The notes below the pieces were generated by a model. It saw only the letters and a program-made list of their open reading frames with translations, was not told where the DNA came from and searched no databases. A program made the position numbers and the translations under genes. From an uncultured Lentisphaeria bacterium (GTDB lineage Bacteria; Verrucomicrobiota; Lentisphaeria; Victivallales; Victivallaceae), in the NCBI GenBank assembly GCA_937888615.1, contig CALABZ010000019.1, positions 1-32,826 of the forward strand: DNA of 32,826 nt. Direction: 5' to 3'. The number at the start of each line of letters is the position of its first letter. Position 1 is the stretch's first letter. Shown here in pieces: positions 23,538 to 31,824 of the stretch.

Positions 23538-24146
23538 ATGGACTGCTACGGGAAATTACATGGAAAACTGGATGAATGCGGCAAATGCAAATATATAAAA
23601 TGGTGCGCGAACGCAGGAGACCCGGACTTGCTCGTTGACAAGATGGCCAGCCTCGATATTCTCGCCGCGCCGGGCGCGGACGCCGAATCGCTCCAGGCTC
23701 CGCTCCGTACTCCGGACACACCTTCCGGGAAACGGCCCGTTTACAGCAAAGAAGATCTGTATGAAGTCATCGCCTTTTTTCTGGCGCTCGACTGGCAAAC
23801 CATTGAAATGCTGGAGGAGAAACTCAATCACCCGGAAATCAAATTTTCCGATATGGGGCGTTCGCGCAAGGTCAGCAAACAGGCCGTACACAAATTCATT
23901 AAATCGCGCTGCGAAATGTTCCCGGAATTGGAACCGTTCTTACGCAACCGGAAAAACCGGATCAATAAACCCAATGAAACCTTTATGGAGGCCGTATGTC
24001 GAATCAAAAAGACCACGTTCGAAATGAGATCGAAAAAACCAGAACCCGCCTGTCCATCCTTGAGGAACTTGACCTCCTTGACTCGGAATTTGGACTTATC
24101 CAGGTTGAGTATATGCAAAGGCGCAGAATTCTCGAAGCCAAACTGA
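23538..24146 (+). CDS. Small protein with N-terminal Cys4 motif and HTH-like region, unknown function
   Basis: I do not recognise a named family. The 202-residue product starts with four cysteines, C3-x10-C14-x2-C17-x5-C23, which could bind zinc or an iron-sulphur cluster. A Pro-rich linker follows, then a helical region (about 74-150, YSKEDLYEVIAFFLALDW onward) with an HTH-like stretch SDMGRSRKVSKQAVHKFIKSRC. AAAGGAG lies five bases before the ATG at 23538. The last 49 codons overlap another ORF in a different frame and look non-native: rich in Ser, Arg and Leu, with the codons AGA, AGG, ATA and TTA. The natural C-terminus may therefore lie nearer residue 155 or be reached by a frameshift. 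A DNA-binding regulator is a reasonable guess. Confidence 0.65.
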   Translation: MDCYGKLHGKLDECGKCKYIKWCANAGDPDLLVDKMASLDILAAPGADAESLQAPLRTPDTPSGKRPVYSKEDLYEVIAFFLALDWQTIEMLEEKLNHPEIKFSDMGRSRKVSKQAVHKFIKSRCEMFPELEPFLRNRKNRINKPNETFMEAVCRIKKTTFEMRSKKPEPACPSLRNLTSLTRNLDLSRLSICKGAEFSKPN

Positions 24147-24193
24147 TCGAAAACGCCCCGGCCGACCCGCCCGGGCAGGAAGCCTCCGCCTGA
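23996..24193 (+). CDS. Small charged coiled-coil protein, overlapping the preceding gene
   Basis: The 65-residue product is highly charged and helical (VRNEIEKTRTRLSILEELDLLD and VEYMQRRRILEAKLIE), consistent with one coiled-coil hairpin, and ends in a Pro/Ala-rich tail. GGAGG lies four to five bases before its ATG. It overlaps the end of the upstream gene by 151 bases in the -1 frame. In the overlap this frame has the more native codon pattern (CTG, ATC, GAA, GCC). It has no recognised family. It could be a separate co-translated protein or the natural C-terminus of the upstream protein reached by -1 slippage. Confidence 0.6.
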   Translation: MSNQKDHVRNEIEKTRTRLSILEELDLLDSEFGLIQVEYMQRRRILEAKLIENAPADPPGQEASA

Positions 24194-24200
24194 CCTTTCC

Positions 24201-24239
24201 CGGGAGCGAAAACACCTCTGAACGGTGTTTCCGCTCCCG
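24201..24239 (+). terminator. Strong hairpin after the Cys/HTH pair (possible terminator without U-tract)
   Basis: CGGGAGCG-AAAACACC pairs with GGTGTTTC-CGCTCCCG around a seven-base loop, with a stem of about 15 base pairs. The following sequence is CCATAATT, so the U-tract is missing; it may be an RNA-stabilising hairpin. The other 129 bases before the next gene hold its promoter and nothing else I can see. Confidence 0.5.
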
Positions 24240-24300
24240 CCATAATTACCGGAGAAAAACGGCTTATTCGGTCCGATCCGCAAGAAACTGTGATTCCGGC

Positions 24301-24329
24301 TTGAAAATGCGATATGCGGGGTCTACATT
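24301..24329 (+). promoter_or_regulatory. Predicted promoter for the MFS/acyltransferase/acyl-ACP synthetase gene
   Basis: TTGAAA (24301-24306) and TACATT (24324-24329) are separated by 17 bases, about 40 bases before the ATG at 24369. The -10 is imperfect. Confidence 0.35.
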
Positions 24330-24368
24330 AACCGCAAATATCAATTTGATCTGAAAGGACGGATTAGG

Positions 24369-27300
24369 ATGGGCTTCAGTCTCTTCACCAAACGGCGTTT
24401 TCTGCCTCTGTTTATAACACAATTCCTGGGTGCGTTCAACGATAATTGCCTAAAAAATGCATTATTGCTGTTAATTACTTACCGAATCTCCACTTCCCCC
24501 GCCGAGACCACGGTTTATTCGATGATCGCCACGGGGATTTTCATCATTCCCTATTTCTTCTTTTCGGCTATCGCCGGCCAACTCGCCGACAAATACGACC
24601 GGGCCTGGCTGGTACGACTGGTGAAAATCTGGGAAATCATCCTGATGATGCTGGCGATCCCGTTCCTGTATCTGGAAAACATCACACTGCTCCTGATCCT
24701 GCTTTTTATGATGGGTACGCAGTCCACCTTTTTCAGCCCGATGAAATATTCACTGCTCCCGCAACAGTTGTACAAAGAGGAACTGGTGGCGGGCAACGCC
24801 TACATTGAAGCCGGTACCTACCTCGCAATCCTGCTGGGAACCATCGCCGGCGGACTGCTGATTCTGATCGAAAGTACAGGGAAGAACTGGACCGGCTGTT
24901 GGTGGACCGGCGGACTGCTGTTCATACTGGCGCTGGCGGGATACGCGGCAAGCCGCGGTATTCCGAAAGCGGAACGGGTGGCCCCGGAGCTCCGGCTGAA
25001 CTGGAATATCTTCGGCGAAACATTTGAAATCCTCCGCATGGTGCACCGGCAAAAAATCGTCTGGCGGTGCATCCTCGGCATATCCGCGTTCTGGCTGGTC
25101 GGAGCGCTGTATCTGGCGCAACTGCCGGGGTTCTGCCGCGACGTACTGAACGCCGAGGGCGAGGTCGTGACCTTTTTCCTGATGGTGTTCTCGGTCGGAA
25201 TCGGCGCGGGCTCGCTGTTATGTAACCGTCTGCTGCGAGGGTTGATGCAGACAACTTACCTGCCGCTCGGAGCGTTGGGGATGGCGGCCTTTACGTTCAG
25301 TCTGTTTCTCAGTTCCTACTGGCTGGGGGTCGACCCGGAGGGCGCGCGAATTTCATTGCAGGAGTACATGACACAGGGGCTGTTCTGGAAACTGTCACTT
25401 GACATGTTCATGGTGGCGGTTTTCGGCGGGATTTTCACGGTTCCGCTTTACGCGCTGATGCAAGGCAAAGGGGAACCGAAAGAAATGGCCCGGATCATCG
25501 CCGGCAACAATATCATGAACGCGGTGTTCATGGCCGTCGGCACTGGCATCGTCGCATTGCTTTCGTACTGGTTCAACGCCTCGTCACCAATGGTTTTCCT
25601 GTGGATCGCGCTGTTCAACATCTACATGGCGGCCTATATCTGCCGACTGCTGCCGGACGCCCTGATCCGCTCGCTGACCCGTTTCGTACTGATGCTCCTG
25701 TATCGCGTCAACGTCAAAGGGTTGGAAAATTACGAGAAAGCGGGCAGGCGGGTCTTGATTATTTCAAACCATACCTCACTGCTGGACGGCATACTGATCG
25801 CGGCATTCATGCCGGAAAAGTTAACCTTCGCCATCAACACCCACATGGCCCATAAGTGGTGGATGCGCCCGATGATGTCGCTGGTAAACGCGCACCAGAT
25901 CGACCCCACCAACCCGCTGGCGTCGCGCACCCTGATCAAGGAAATGCGCCGCAACAATAAGGTGATGATATTCCCGGAGGGGCGCGTCACGGTAACCGGC
26001 TCGCTGATGAAGGTTTACGAAGGCACCGGGATGATTGCGGAAAAATCGGGGGCGATGATCCTGCCGGTCCGAATCGACGGCGCCCAGTATTCGCCGTTCT
26101 CCTATCTGAAAAAACGTCTGCGCACCCGCTGGTTTCCCAAAATCACCCTGACCATGCTGCCGCCCCAACGCTTCGAACTGCCGCCGGACGTTACGTTGCG
26201 CAAACACCGCCAGGCCGTGTCGGACAAAATTTATGACATCATGGTGGAAATGCTTTATAAAAGTACGAGCATCGACATCCATCTGTTCCAATCACTGTTG
26301 AACTCGGCGCATATCAACGGCGGCGGCATGTTGATTGCTGAAGACATCAACCGTCATCCGATAACCATTCGCGGTATCATTTTCAAAAGTTATATGCTCG
26401 GCCGGCTGATCAAAAACGGCGTCGGCGACGACAAGGCCGTGGGCATCATGCTGCCAAGTTCACTGGCCTGTCTGGTGACTTATTTCGCCATGCAGGCCTA
26501 CGACCTCGTTCCGGCCATGATCAATTTTACCGTCGGCTCCTCGCTGGTGGCAAAAAGCTGTCAGACCGCACAGATCAGGACCATCATCACGTCCCGTGCG
26601 TTCATCGAACAGGCCGACCTGAAAATATTGGAAAAAACCCTGCTCGACGCCGGCCTCACTCTGGTTTACCTGGAGGATGTCCGCGACCACGCCACGCTCG
26701 GCGGCAAAATCCGCGGCTTCTTCCGCTACCTCTTTAAAATCAAGCCGAAATCGGACCCGTCCGGACCCGGTACCATCCTGTTCACCTCCGGCTCGGAGGG
26801 CAGTCCGAAAGCCGTGGTGCTGAGCCATCGCAACCTTCAGGCCAACCGGGTCCAATGCCTGAGTATGGTGCCGATCACCAACGAAGACCGTATCTTCAAC
26901 TGCCTGCCGATGTTTCATTCATTCGGATTGGGGATCGGTTCAGTGCTGCCGGTGCTTTCGGGCATCCGCACGTTTTTCTACCCCTCTCCGCTGCATTATC
27001 GAATCATTTCCGAACTGTGCTACGACACCAGCACTTCGGTGATTTTCGGTACCGACACCTTTATGAGCGGCTATGCGCGAGCGGCACACCCGTATGACTT
27101 TTTTAACCTCAGGATTGCCATCGTCGGAGCGGAAAAACTACGCCAGCAGACCCGTGAAATCTGGATGGAAAAATTCGGCGTCCGCCTCTACGGCGGCTAC
27201 GGCACCACCGAGACTTCACCCGTCGTTTGCCTGAACACCCCCATGTATAACAAAACCGGATCGGTCGGCCGCGCGGTGCCGGGCCTCGAATGCCGCCTCG

Positions 27301-27806
27301 AACCCGTGGACGGTGTGGCGGAAGGCGGCAGACTGCTGATTCGCGGCGACAACGTCATGCTCGGTTATTACCTGCCGGAAAATCCCGGCGTACTGGTGCC
27401 GCCCCCGGACGGCTGGTACGACACCGGCGACATCGTGCGTATCGACGACGACAATTTCATCTTCATCATTGGCCGCGCCAAGCGTTTCGCCAAAATCAGC
27501 GGCGAAATGATCTCGCTGGGCGCCGTCGAGGAAGCCGTCCACAGCCTCTGGCCAGACGCCAGACAAGGGGTCGTGGCCATTGAATCGGAAAACAAGGGCG
27601 AACAACTGGTACTGGTCACCGAACAGGAGGACGCCGCACTGCCCGACCTGATGCGATTTTTCCGTGAAAAAGGATTCAGCGAACTCTGGATTCCGAAGAA
27701 AATCGTTATCGTAAAGGAAATTCCGTTGCTCGGCAGCGGCAAATTCGACTACAGCGAAGCCGCCAATATCGCCAGAAACAACGGACAACCATCGACATCG
27801 ACGTGA
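24369..27806 (+). CDS. MFS / 1-acylglycerophosphate acyltransferase / acyl-ACP synthetase fusion (LplT-Aas type)
   Basis: The 1145-residue protein joins three activities that bring lysophospholipids back into the inner membrane and re-acylate them. Residues 1 to about 430 are a 12-helix major-facilitator domain like LplT (TQFLGAFNDNCLKNALLLL at the start). Residues about 440-640 are a PlsC acyltransferase with the H-x4-D motif in NHTSLLDG (near 468) and FPEGRVT (near 535). The rest is an AMP-forming acyl-activating domain with TSGSEGSPKAVVLSHRN (near 806), YGGYGTTETSPV (near 941) and GWYDTGDIV (near 1015). All three sets of motifs are intact. In E. coli these parts are two genes, lplT and aas; the fusion is known in other bacteria. 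Ribosome-site evidence is weak (AAGGAC some distance upstream). Confidence 0.93.
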   Translation: MGFSLFTKRRFLPLFITQFLGAFNDNCLKNALLLLITYRISTSPAETTVYSMIATGIFIIPYFFFSAIAGQLADKYDRAWLVRLVKIWEIILMMLAIPFLYLENITLLLILLFMMGTQSTFFSPMKYSLLPQQLYKEELVAGNAYIEAGTYLAILLGTIAGGLLILIESTGKNWTGCWWTGGLLFILALAGYAASRGIPKAERVAPELRLNWNIFGETFEILRMVHRQKIVWRCILGISAFWLVGALYLAQLPGFCRDVLNAEGEVVTFFLMVFSVGIGAGSLLCNRLLRGLMQTTYLPLGALGMAAFTFSLFLSSYWLGVDPEGARISLQEYMTQGLFWKLSLDMFMVAVFGGIFTVPLYALMQGKGEPKEMARIIAGNNIMNAVFMAVGTGIVALLSYWFNASSPMVFLWIALFNIYMAAYICRLLPDALIRSLTRFVLMLLYRVNVKGLENYEKAGRRVLIISNHTSLLDGILIAAFMPEKLTFAINTHMAHKWWMRPMMSLVNAHQIDPTNPLASRTLIKEMRRNNKVMIFPEGRVTVTGSLMKVYEGTGMIAEKSGAMILPVRIDGAQYSPFSYLKKRLRTRWFPKITLTMLPPQRFELPPDVTLRKHRQAVSDKIYDIMVEMLYKSTSIDIHLFQSLLNSAHINGGGMLIAEDINRHPITIRGIIFKSYMLGRLIKNGVGDDKAVGIMLPSSLACLVTYFAMQAYDLVPAMINFTVGSSLVAKSCQTAQIRTIITSRAFIEQADLKILEKTLLDAGLTLVYLEDVRDHATLGGKIRGFFRYLFKIKPKSDPSGPGTILFTSGSEGSPKAVVLSHRNLQANRVQCLSMVPITNEDRIFNCLPMFHSFGLGIGSVLPVLSGIRTFFYPSPLHYRIISELCYDTSTSVIFGTDTFMSGYARAAHPYDFFNLRIAIVGAEKLRQQTREIWMEKFGVRLYGGYGTTETSPVVCLNTPMYNKTGSVGRAVPGLECRLEPVDGVAEGGRLLIRGDNVMLGYYLPENPGVLVPPPDGWYDTGDIVRIDDDNFIFIIGRAKRFAKISGEMISLGAVEEAVHSLWPDARQGVVAIESENKGEQLVLVTEQEDAALPDLMRFFREKGFSELWIPKKIVIVKEIPLLGSGKFDYSEAANIARNNGQPSTST

Positions 27807-27840
27807 GAAACAGTACCCTATAAAACGCGGAGGACTGCAT

Positions 27841-28764
27841 ATGAACGACATACTGAATCATCATCTGTACCATTTCCTGGCCGAAGGAAACATCATCTGC
27901 GGCCTGAAAGCAGTTGATTCGGCCGGAGCAATCGATGAGTTGACCGAACGGCTCTGCCGCAACAATGCCGGATTGGAAAAAGGGATTGTCGTCGAGGAAG
28001 TCACCGCCCGCGAAAAAATCGTCCCCACCGTTATTGCCCCCGGACTGGCCGTACCCCACGCCCGGCTCCCCGGACTCGAACGGCTGCTGGTGGTCCTCGG
28101 AACTTCCGAGCCGGGAATCGACTTCAAAATCGACGGCATGCCGCCGGTCAAGGTGATTGTGCTCGTCCTGACCCCGAAAGACGATCCGGGACTGCATCTC
28201 CAGGTGCTTTCCGCCCTGGCCACCGACTTCAGCATGCCGGACGCCATCAACAAGGTCGCCGAACAGAATACCCCCGGCGAAGTCCTGAAATATTTCCACT
28301 CCAATGACGTGGTACTCCCCGAATACCTGACCGCGCGCGATGTGATGAAGACCCTGCCGGTCACCATGCAGGAGTCCGACACCCTGCAGAAAGTCATCGA
28401 AGTCTTCGCCACCAGCCGCGTCGACGAAATCCCGATACTGGACCCGGAGGGGGACATCCGCGGCGTGGTATCGCTGGAGGATATCCTGCGCTTCAGCCTG
28501 CCGGACCATATCTTGTGGATGGAGGATCTGACCTCGATTTACCGTTTCCAGCCTTTCGCCGAAATGCTCCGCGAAGACGAGGAAACCAAGCTGGCCGACT
28601 TCATGCGCGAGGACTTCGTCAAAGTGCCGGAAGATCTCCCGGCGATTCAGTTGGCCAAGATTTTTCTGGTCAGCAAATGCCGCCAGATCATGGTCGCCGA
28701 CGGCAACCGTTTGGTGGGGGTGGTCAACCTGAAGGAATTCGTTTCCAAAATGTTCTGGGAATAA
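27841..28764 (+). CDS. PTS IIA-like (PtsN type) domain fused to two CBS domains
   Basis: The 307-residue cytosolic protein has an N-terminal IIA domain (about 1-155) with AVPHARLPGLERLLVVLG, where His73 sits in the position of the phosphorylated His of PtsN/fructose-type IIA proteins. After a linker come two CBS motifs: LTARDVMKTLPVTMQ...DEIPILDPEGDIRGVVSLEDIL (about 162-217) and KLADFMREDFVKVPE...RQIMVADGNRLVGVVNLKEFV (about 249-303). CBS pairs usually bind adenine nucleotides. GGAGG lies about six bases before the ATG. The gene precedes a 12-helix-type anion/cation permease by 64 bases, so it is probably a regulator that gates or controls that permease by phosphorylation and nucleotide sensing. 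No PTS EI, HPr or IIB/C partner is in the window. Confidence 0.9.
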   Translation: MNDILNHHLYHFLAEGNIICGLKAVDSAGAIDELTERLCRNNAGLEKGIVVEEVTAREKIVPTVIAPGLAVPHARLPGLERLLVVLGTSEPGIDFKIDGMPPVKVIVLVLTPKDDPGLHLQVLSALATDFSMPDAINKVAEQNTPGEVLKYFHSNDVVLPEYLTARDVMKTLPVTMQESDTLQKVIEVFATSRVDEIPILDPEGDIRGVVSLEDILRFSLPDHILWMEDLTSIYRFQPFAEMLREDEETKLADFMREDFVKVPEDLPAIQLAKIFLVSKCRQIMVADGNRLVGVVNLKEFVSKMFWE

Positions 28765-28828
28765 CGCGGCGGCGGCAAGTTACGCGAACGAATTTTATTT
28801 TTATACTCAACTATGATGAGGTTTTCTT

Positions 28829-30577
28829 ATGCATGAAGATGGCGGTTCGGTAGTATTGAGCGCTCCGCAAATGATTTTCAGGATGGGGATCATGATCGGA
28901 GTCGGGTTGCTGGTCGGATTTGGGACCGGATTTCTAGGGCTTGACACGCGGCAGGCGGCGTCCTGCGCAGTATTTGTCAGCATTATCATGGGGACGCTGT
29001 TTTTCTGGAATTTCCGGCTGGCGATCGCGTTCCTCGGGCTGGCGGTGCTGATCTTCACCAATTCATTGACCATCGGCGCATTCATCGTCGCTTCGGAGTT
29101 GAATGTGATCCTGTTCCTGGTCGGCATGATGGTCGTGGTGGGTGCGTTGCGCGACCTCGGTTTCTTTACCTGGGTGGTACAATTGATCGTCTCCATGCGG
29201 AACCTGACCGGCAAAAAATTCATCGCGGTCACCGCGGTCTGTTCCGCCCTGCTGGCCTGCGCCGTGGACGAAGTCACCTCAATCATTTTTATTTCAACGC
29301 TGATCTTCCAGGTCTGTGACCGGTTGAAACTCAATCCCACCCCCTACATCATCATCTGCGTGTTCGCCACCAACGTGGGAAGCGCGGGCACCATGATGGG
29401 AAATCCAGTGGGAATCCTGATCGGTTCAAAGGCGGGATTGTCGTTTTTCGACTTCATCATCTGGGCGTTTCCGATCATGCTGTTGGCCCTGGCGCTGGTA
29501 GTGGCGATGACGATGTGGTTTTATCGGCACGAGCTGGAAAAATTCGACGTCAGCATGAAAGAACGTCTCTCCCGAAACCTGAGCCTGGTGCCCAAAATCG
29601 ATGTTCCCTACAAACGCGGACTGCTGCTGCTGGTCGTCACCATAATGCTGATCGCCTCGCACTCCTTCCTCGAATCGCTCTTTCACCTGGAAAAAAACAG
29701 CATTCTGATGATCGCCCCGCTGATCTGTTCGGGCATCGTCATGATCCTGCGGCGCGACCGCGCCCGGTACTATATCGAGCACGAAGTGGACTGGTGGACC
29801 CTGCTTTTTTTCATGCTGCTCTTTGCGGTGGCCGGTACGCTGGAATTCACGCACGTGGACAAGATCATGGCCAATGAATTCTCCGCTATCTGCGGCACCA
29901 ACCCCATTACCCTGATCCCATTGATCCTGACCGTATCCGCCATCGGCTCGGCTTTCGTCGACAACGTGATTTTCGTGGCGGCGTTCTGCCCGGTGATCAG
30001 CAAACTGGCGGTCAGCCTGAACGACCTGCCGCTGTGGTGGGCGCTGCTCTTCGGGGCCTGTTTCGGCGGCAATATCACGATGATCGGCAGCACCGCCAAC
30101 ATCGTGGCGCTGGGGATGCTGGAAAAACGGGCCCATGTCCATATGTCGTTCTTTCACTGGCTGAAAATCGGGGTCACAACCACACTGGTAGCCGGCGGCG
30201 TCGCCTGCCTGGCGCTATACGCGCTGACGCCGTTCATGCCGGACCGTTATTCGCGGATCGGATACGCCGACTTCGATGAAAACACGATCCCCATCGTCAA
30301 TAAAAGCGCCATCGTCAACGCCATTCACAGCGACGCCGCCCCGGACCTTTCCCATACGCCGAAGGGCTACTCGGCCGTCACGCTGCAAATGACCGATGGT
30401 GGCCGTCCGCCGATCCGTTTTACCGCCTATCTGCCGGACCCGGCCATGCTGAAGAAAATCGAAAGCACCGACGGCCAACTCTACTACAAGGGGAAATTAT
30501 GGCACACCGGCACCGGCGCTGAATATCCGGCTTATATGGTGGTGGAAGAAGTGCTTGACGAGCCGCCGCGTCACTGA
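28829..30577 (+). CDS. ArsB/NhaD/SLC13-type ion transporter with C-terminal soluble extension
   Basis: The 582-residue inner-membrane protein has about 11-13 hydrophobic helices up to about residue 475. It shows the two-repeat layout of the ion-transporter superfamily: an early ALLACAVDEVTSIIFISTL and NVGSAGTMMGNPVGILIG, and a late SAFVDNVIFVAAFCPVI and GGNITMIGSTANIVALGML, the hairpin-and-unwound-helix motifs with G-x-P and S-T-A-N. It could move Na+/H+ (NhaD-like), a dicarboxylate, sulfate or arsenite; this cannot be decided here. The last 105 residues form a soluble domain not usual in the family. GAGG precedes the ATG. It is likely co-transcribed with the IIA/CBS gene and ends seven bases into the convergent transferase gene. 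Confidence 0.85.
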   Translation: MHEDGGSVVLSAPQMIFRMGIMIGVGLLVGFGTGFLGLDTRQAASCAVFVSIIMGTLFFWNFRLAIAFLGLAVLIFTNSLTIGAFIVASELNVILFLVGMMVVVGALRDLGFFTWVVQLIVSMRNLTGKKFIAVTAVCSALLACAVDEVTSIIFISTLIFQVCDRLKLNPTPYIIICVFATNVGSAGTMMGNPVGILIGSKAGLSFFDFIIWAFPIMLLALALVVAMTMWFYRHELEKFDVSMKERLSRNLSLVPKIDVPYKRGLLLLVVTIMLIASHSFLESLFHLEKNSILMIAPLICSGIVMILRRDRARYYIEHEVDWWTLLFFMLLFAVAGTLEFTHVDKIMANEFSAICGTNPITLIPLILTVSAIGSAFVDNVIFVAAFCPVISKLAVSLNDLPLWWALLFGACFGGNITMIGSTANIVALGMLEKRAHVHMSFFHWLKIGVTTTLVAGGVACLALYALTPFMPDRYSRIGYADFDENTIPIVNKSAIVNAIHSDAAPDLSHTPKGYSAVTLQMTDGGRPPIRFTAYLPDPAMLKKIESTDGQLYYKGKLWHTGTGAEYPAYMVVEEVLDEPPRH

Positions 30578-31743
30578 CCAGAATCGTCCGCGGGAACCGT
30601 TGACTCGGCGGCGTTCACCACGCTGCCGGTCGCTTTGCCGCGCTCCTCGTTGATGGTTTCGGCGGCAGTAACCTGCAGAATGGTGATGATCAGCAGAAAG
30701 ATCATCGCCTGTACCACGATGACACTCGCGGTCCGCAAGTCCCCCCAGAGCAGCGGCAAAACGCTCAACCCGAGCATCAGCTCCATCAGGTGTACCATTT
30801 GTACGGCGCGCTTGCGGCTCAGCCCCATTTTGACGAAACGGTGCGAGATATGGTTATGGTCCCCCACATAGATGGGCTTGTGATTGCGAAGACGGATCAG
30901 CACCACCACCATTGCGTCAAAAAGCGGAATGGCGAGGATGAAAAGCGGAATCAGGATCGGCAGTCGGGTCAATGACTCCTGGTGCGAAAAATAACTGATT
31001 CCCGCACTGATCACCGCCGCCATATAACCCAGGAAATGGCTCCCGGAGTCCCCCATGAAAATTGAAGCCGGCGTGTGGTTGTAGAACCAGAACCCGAGGC
31101 AAACGCCGCAGGTCAGCGCCCCCAGCGTCGCCAGAAAATACTGGTTGGTCAATGCCGCCGTCACCGCAAAAAGCCCCATCGCAATGGTGATGGTTCCCAC
31201 CGCCAGGCCATCCATGTTGTCGAAAAAGTTGATCGCATTCATCAGCAGCATGATCCAAAACACGGATACACACCAGATAAACACCGGATTGTTCACGAAC
31301 AAAGTCACCCGGACCCCGCCGAATGAAACCGCCAGCGCCGCAATCAGGAACTGCCCGCTGAATTTATACTGCGGCTTCATGCCGAATTTATCGTCCCACA
31401 ACCCCAGTCCCATTGCCAGGAAAGCCCCCAGGCAAATCACGGCCAGTCGCGGCGTGATCATTCTGATCCCGTTGATATTTCCGCTGATATCGGATGAAAT
31501 ATGATCCACATTGGCGGTCATGACCATCAGATAACCGAGAACAATGGCGATAAACCATGCGCCGAACATGGCCAGACCGCCCATATAGGGGGTGGCGGCG
31601 CGATGCTGTTTATGCTTTTCGCCTTTCGGACGGTCCATGATGTCCCATTTTTCGGCGAGGGTTCGGCAGCCGGGGGTCAACACCAGTGACAGAATGCCGC
31701 CCAACAGAAAAACCAGCAGGTAAATATGCTCCCAGGAGATCAT
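30571..31743 (-). CDS. Polyprenyl-phosphate GlcNAc-1-phosphate transferase (WecA/TagO/MraY family)
   Basis: This 390-residue polytopic membrane enzyme transfers a sugar-1-phosphate, usually GlcNAc-1-P, from UDP-sugar to undecaprenyl phosphate, starting O-antigen or other cell-surface glycan synthesis. Visible motifs are RPKGEKHKQHRAATPYMGGLAMF near the N-terminus, GLWDDKFGM (Mg-binding Asp pair near 115), NAINFFDNMDGLAVG (near 165), FMGDSGSHFLGY and the cytosolic DHNHISHRFV His motif (near 295), which places it with WecA/TagO rather than MraY. About ten helices are present. The open frame extends 24 codons further upstream, but that section is not hydrophobic and overlaps the promoter, so the ATG at 31743 is preferred. 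The C-terminus overlaps the convergent permease gene. Confidence 0.92.
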   Translation of the reverse strand: MISWEHIYLLVFLLGGILSLVLTPGCRTLAEKWDIMDRPKGEKHKQHRAATPYMGGLAMFGAWFIAIVLGYLMVMTANVDHISSDISGNINGIRMITPRLAVICLGAFLAMGLGLWDDKFGMKPQYKFSGQFLIAALAVSFGGVRVTLFVNNPVFIWCVSVFWIMLLMNAINFFDNMDGLAVGTITIAMGLFAVTAALTNQYFLATLGALTCGVCLGFWFYNHTPASIFMGDSGSHFLGYMAAVISAGISYFSHQESLTRLPILIPLFILAIPLFDAMVVVLIRLRNHKPIYVGDHNHISHRFVKMGLSRKRAVQMVHLMELMLGLSVLPLLWGDLRTASVIVVQAMIFLLIITILQVTAAETINEERGKATGSVVNAAESTVPADDSGQ

Positions 31744-31769
31744 TTTCGAAAAACCTTTCGTTATCAAGT

Positions 31770-31797
31770 TTGGATTTACCGGGGTATCAACTATATT
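31770..31797 (+). promoter_or_regulatory. Predicted promoter for the radical SAM gene
   Basis: TTGGAT (31770-31775) and TATATT (31792-31797) are 16 bases apart. The predicted start of transcription is about 20-30 bases before the GTG/ATG start, with no clear ribosome site between. Confidence 0.45.
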
Positions 31798-31823
31798 ATA
31801 GCAGAAAAACCCCAACTTTAAAA
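31795..31823 (-). promoter_or_regulatory. Predicted divergent promoter for the WecA-like gene
   Basis: A perfect minus-strand TATAAT lies at 31795-31800; the -35 (TTTTAA at 31818-31823, 17-base spacer) is poor. It overlaps the -10 of the radical SAM promoter on the other strand, so the two probably compete for polymerase. Confidence 0.35.
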
Positions 31824-31824
31824 T

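Noticed and set aside
24004..24010. Canonical A-AAA-AAG slippery site in the Cys/HTH overlap
   Set aside because: In the reading frame the heptamer is C-AAA-AAG, not the canonical form, and I saw no clear downstream stem; frameshifting is left as one option only.
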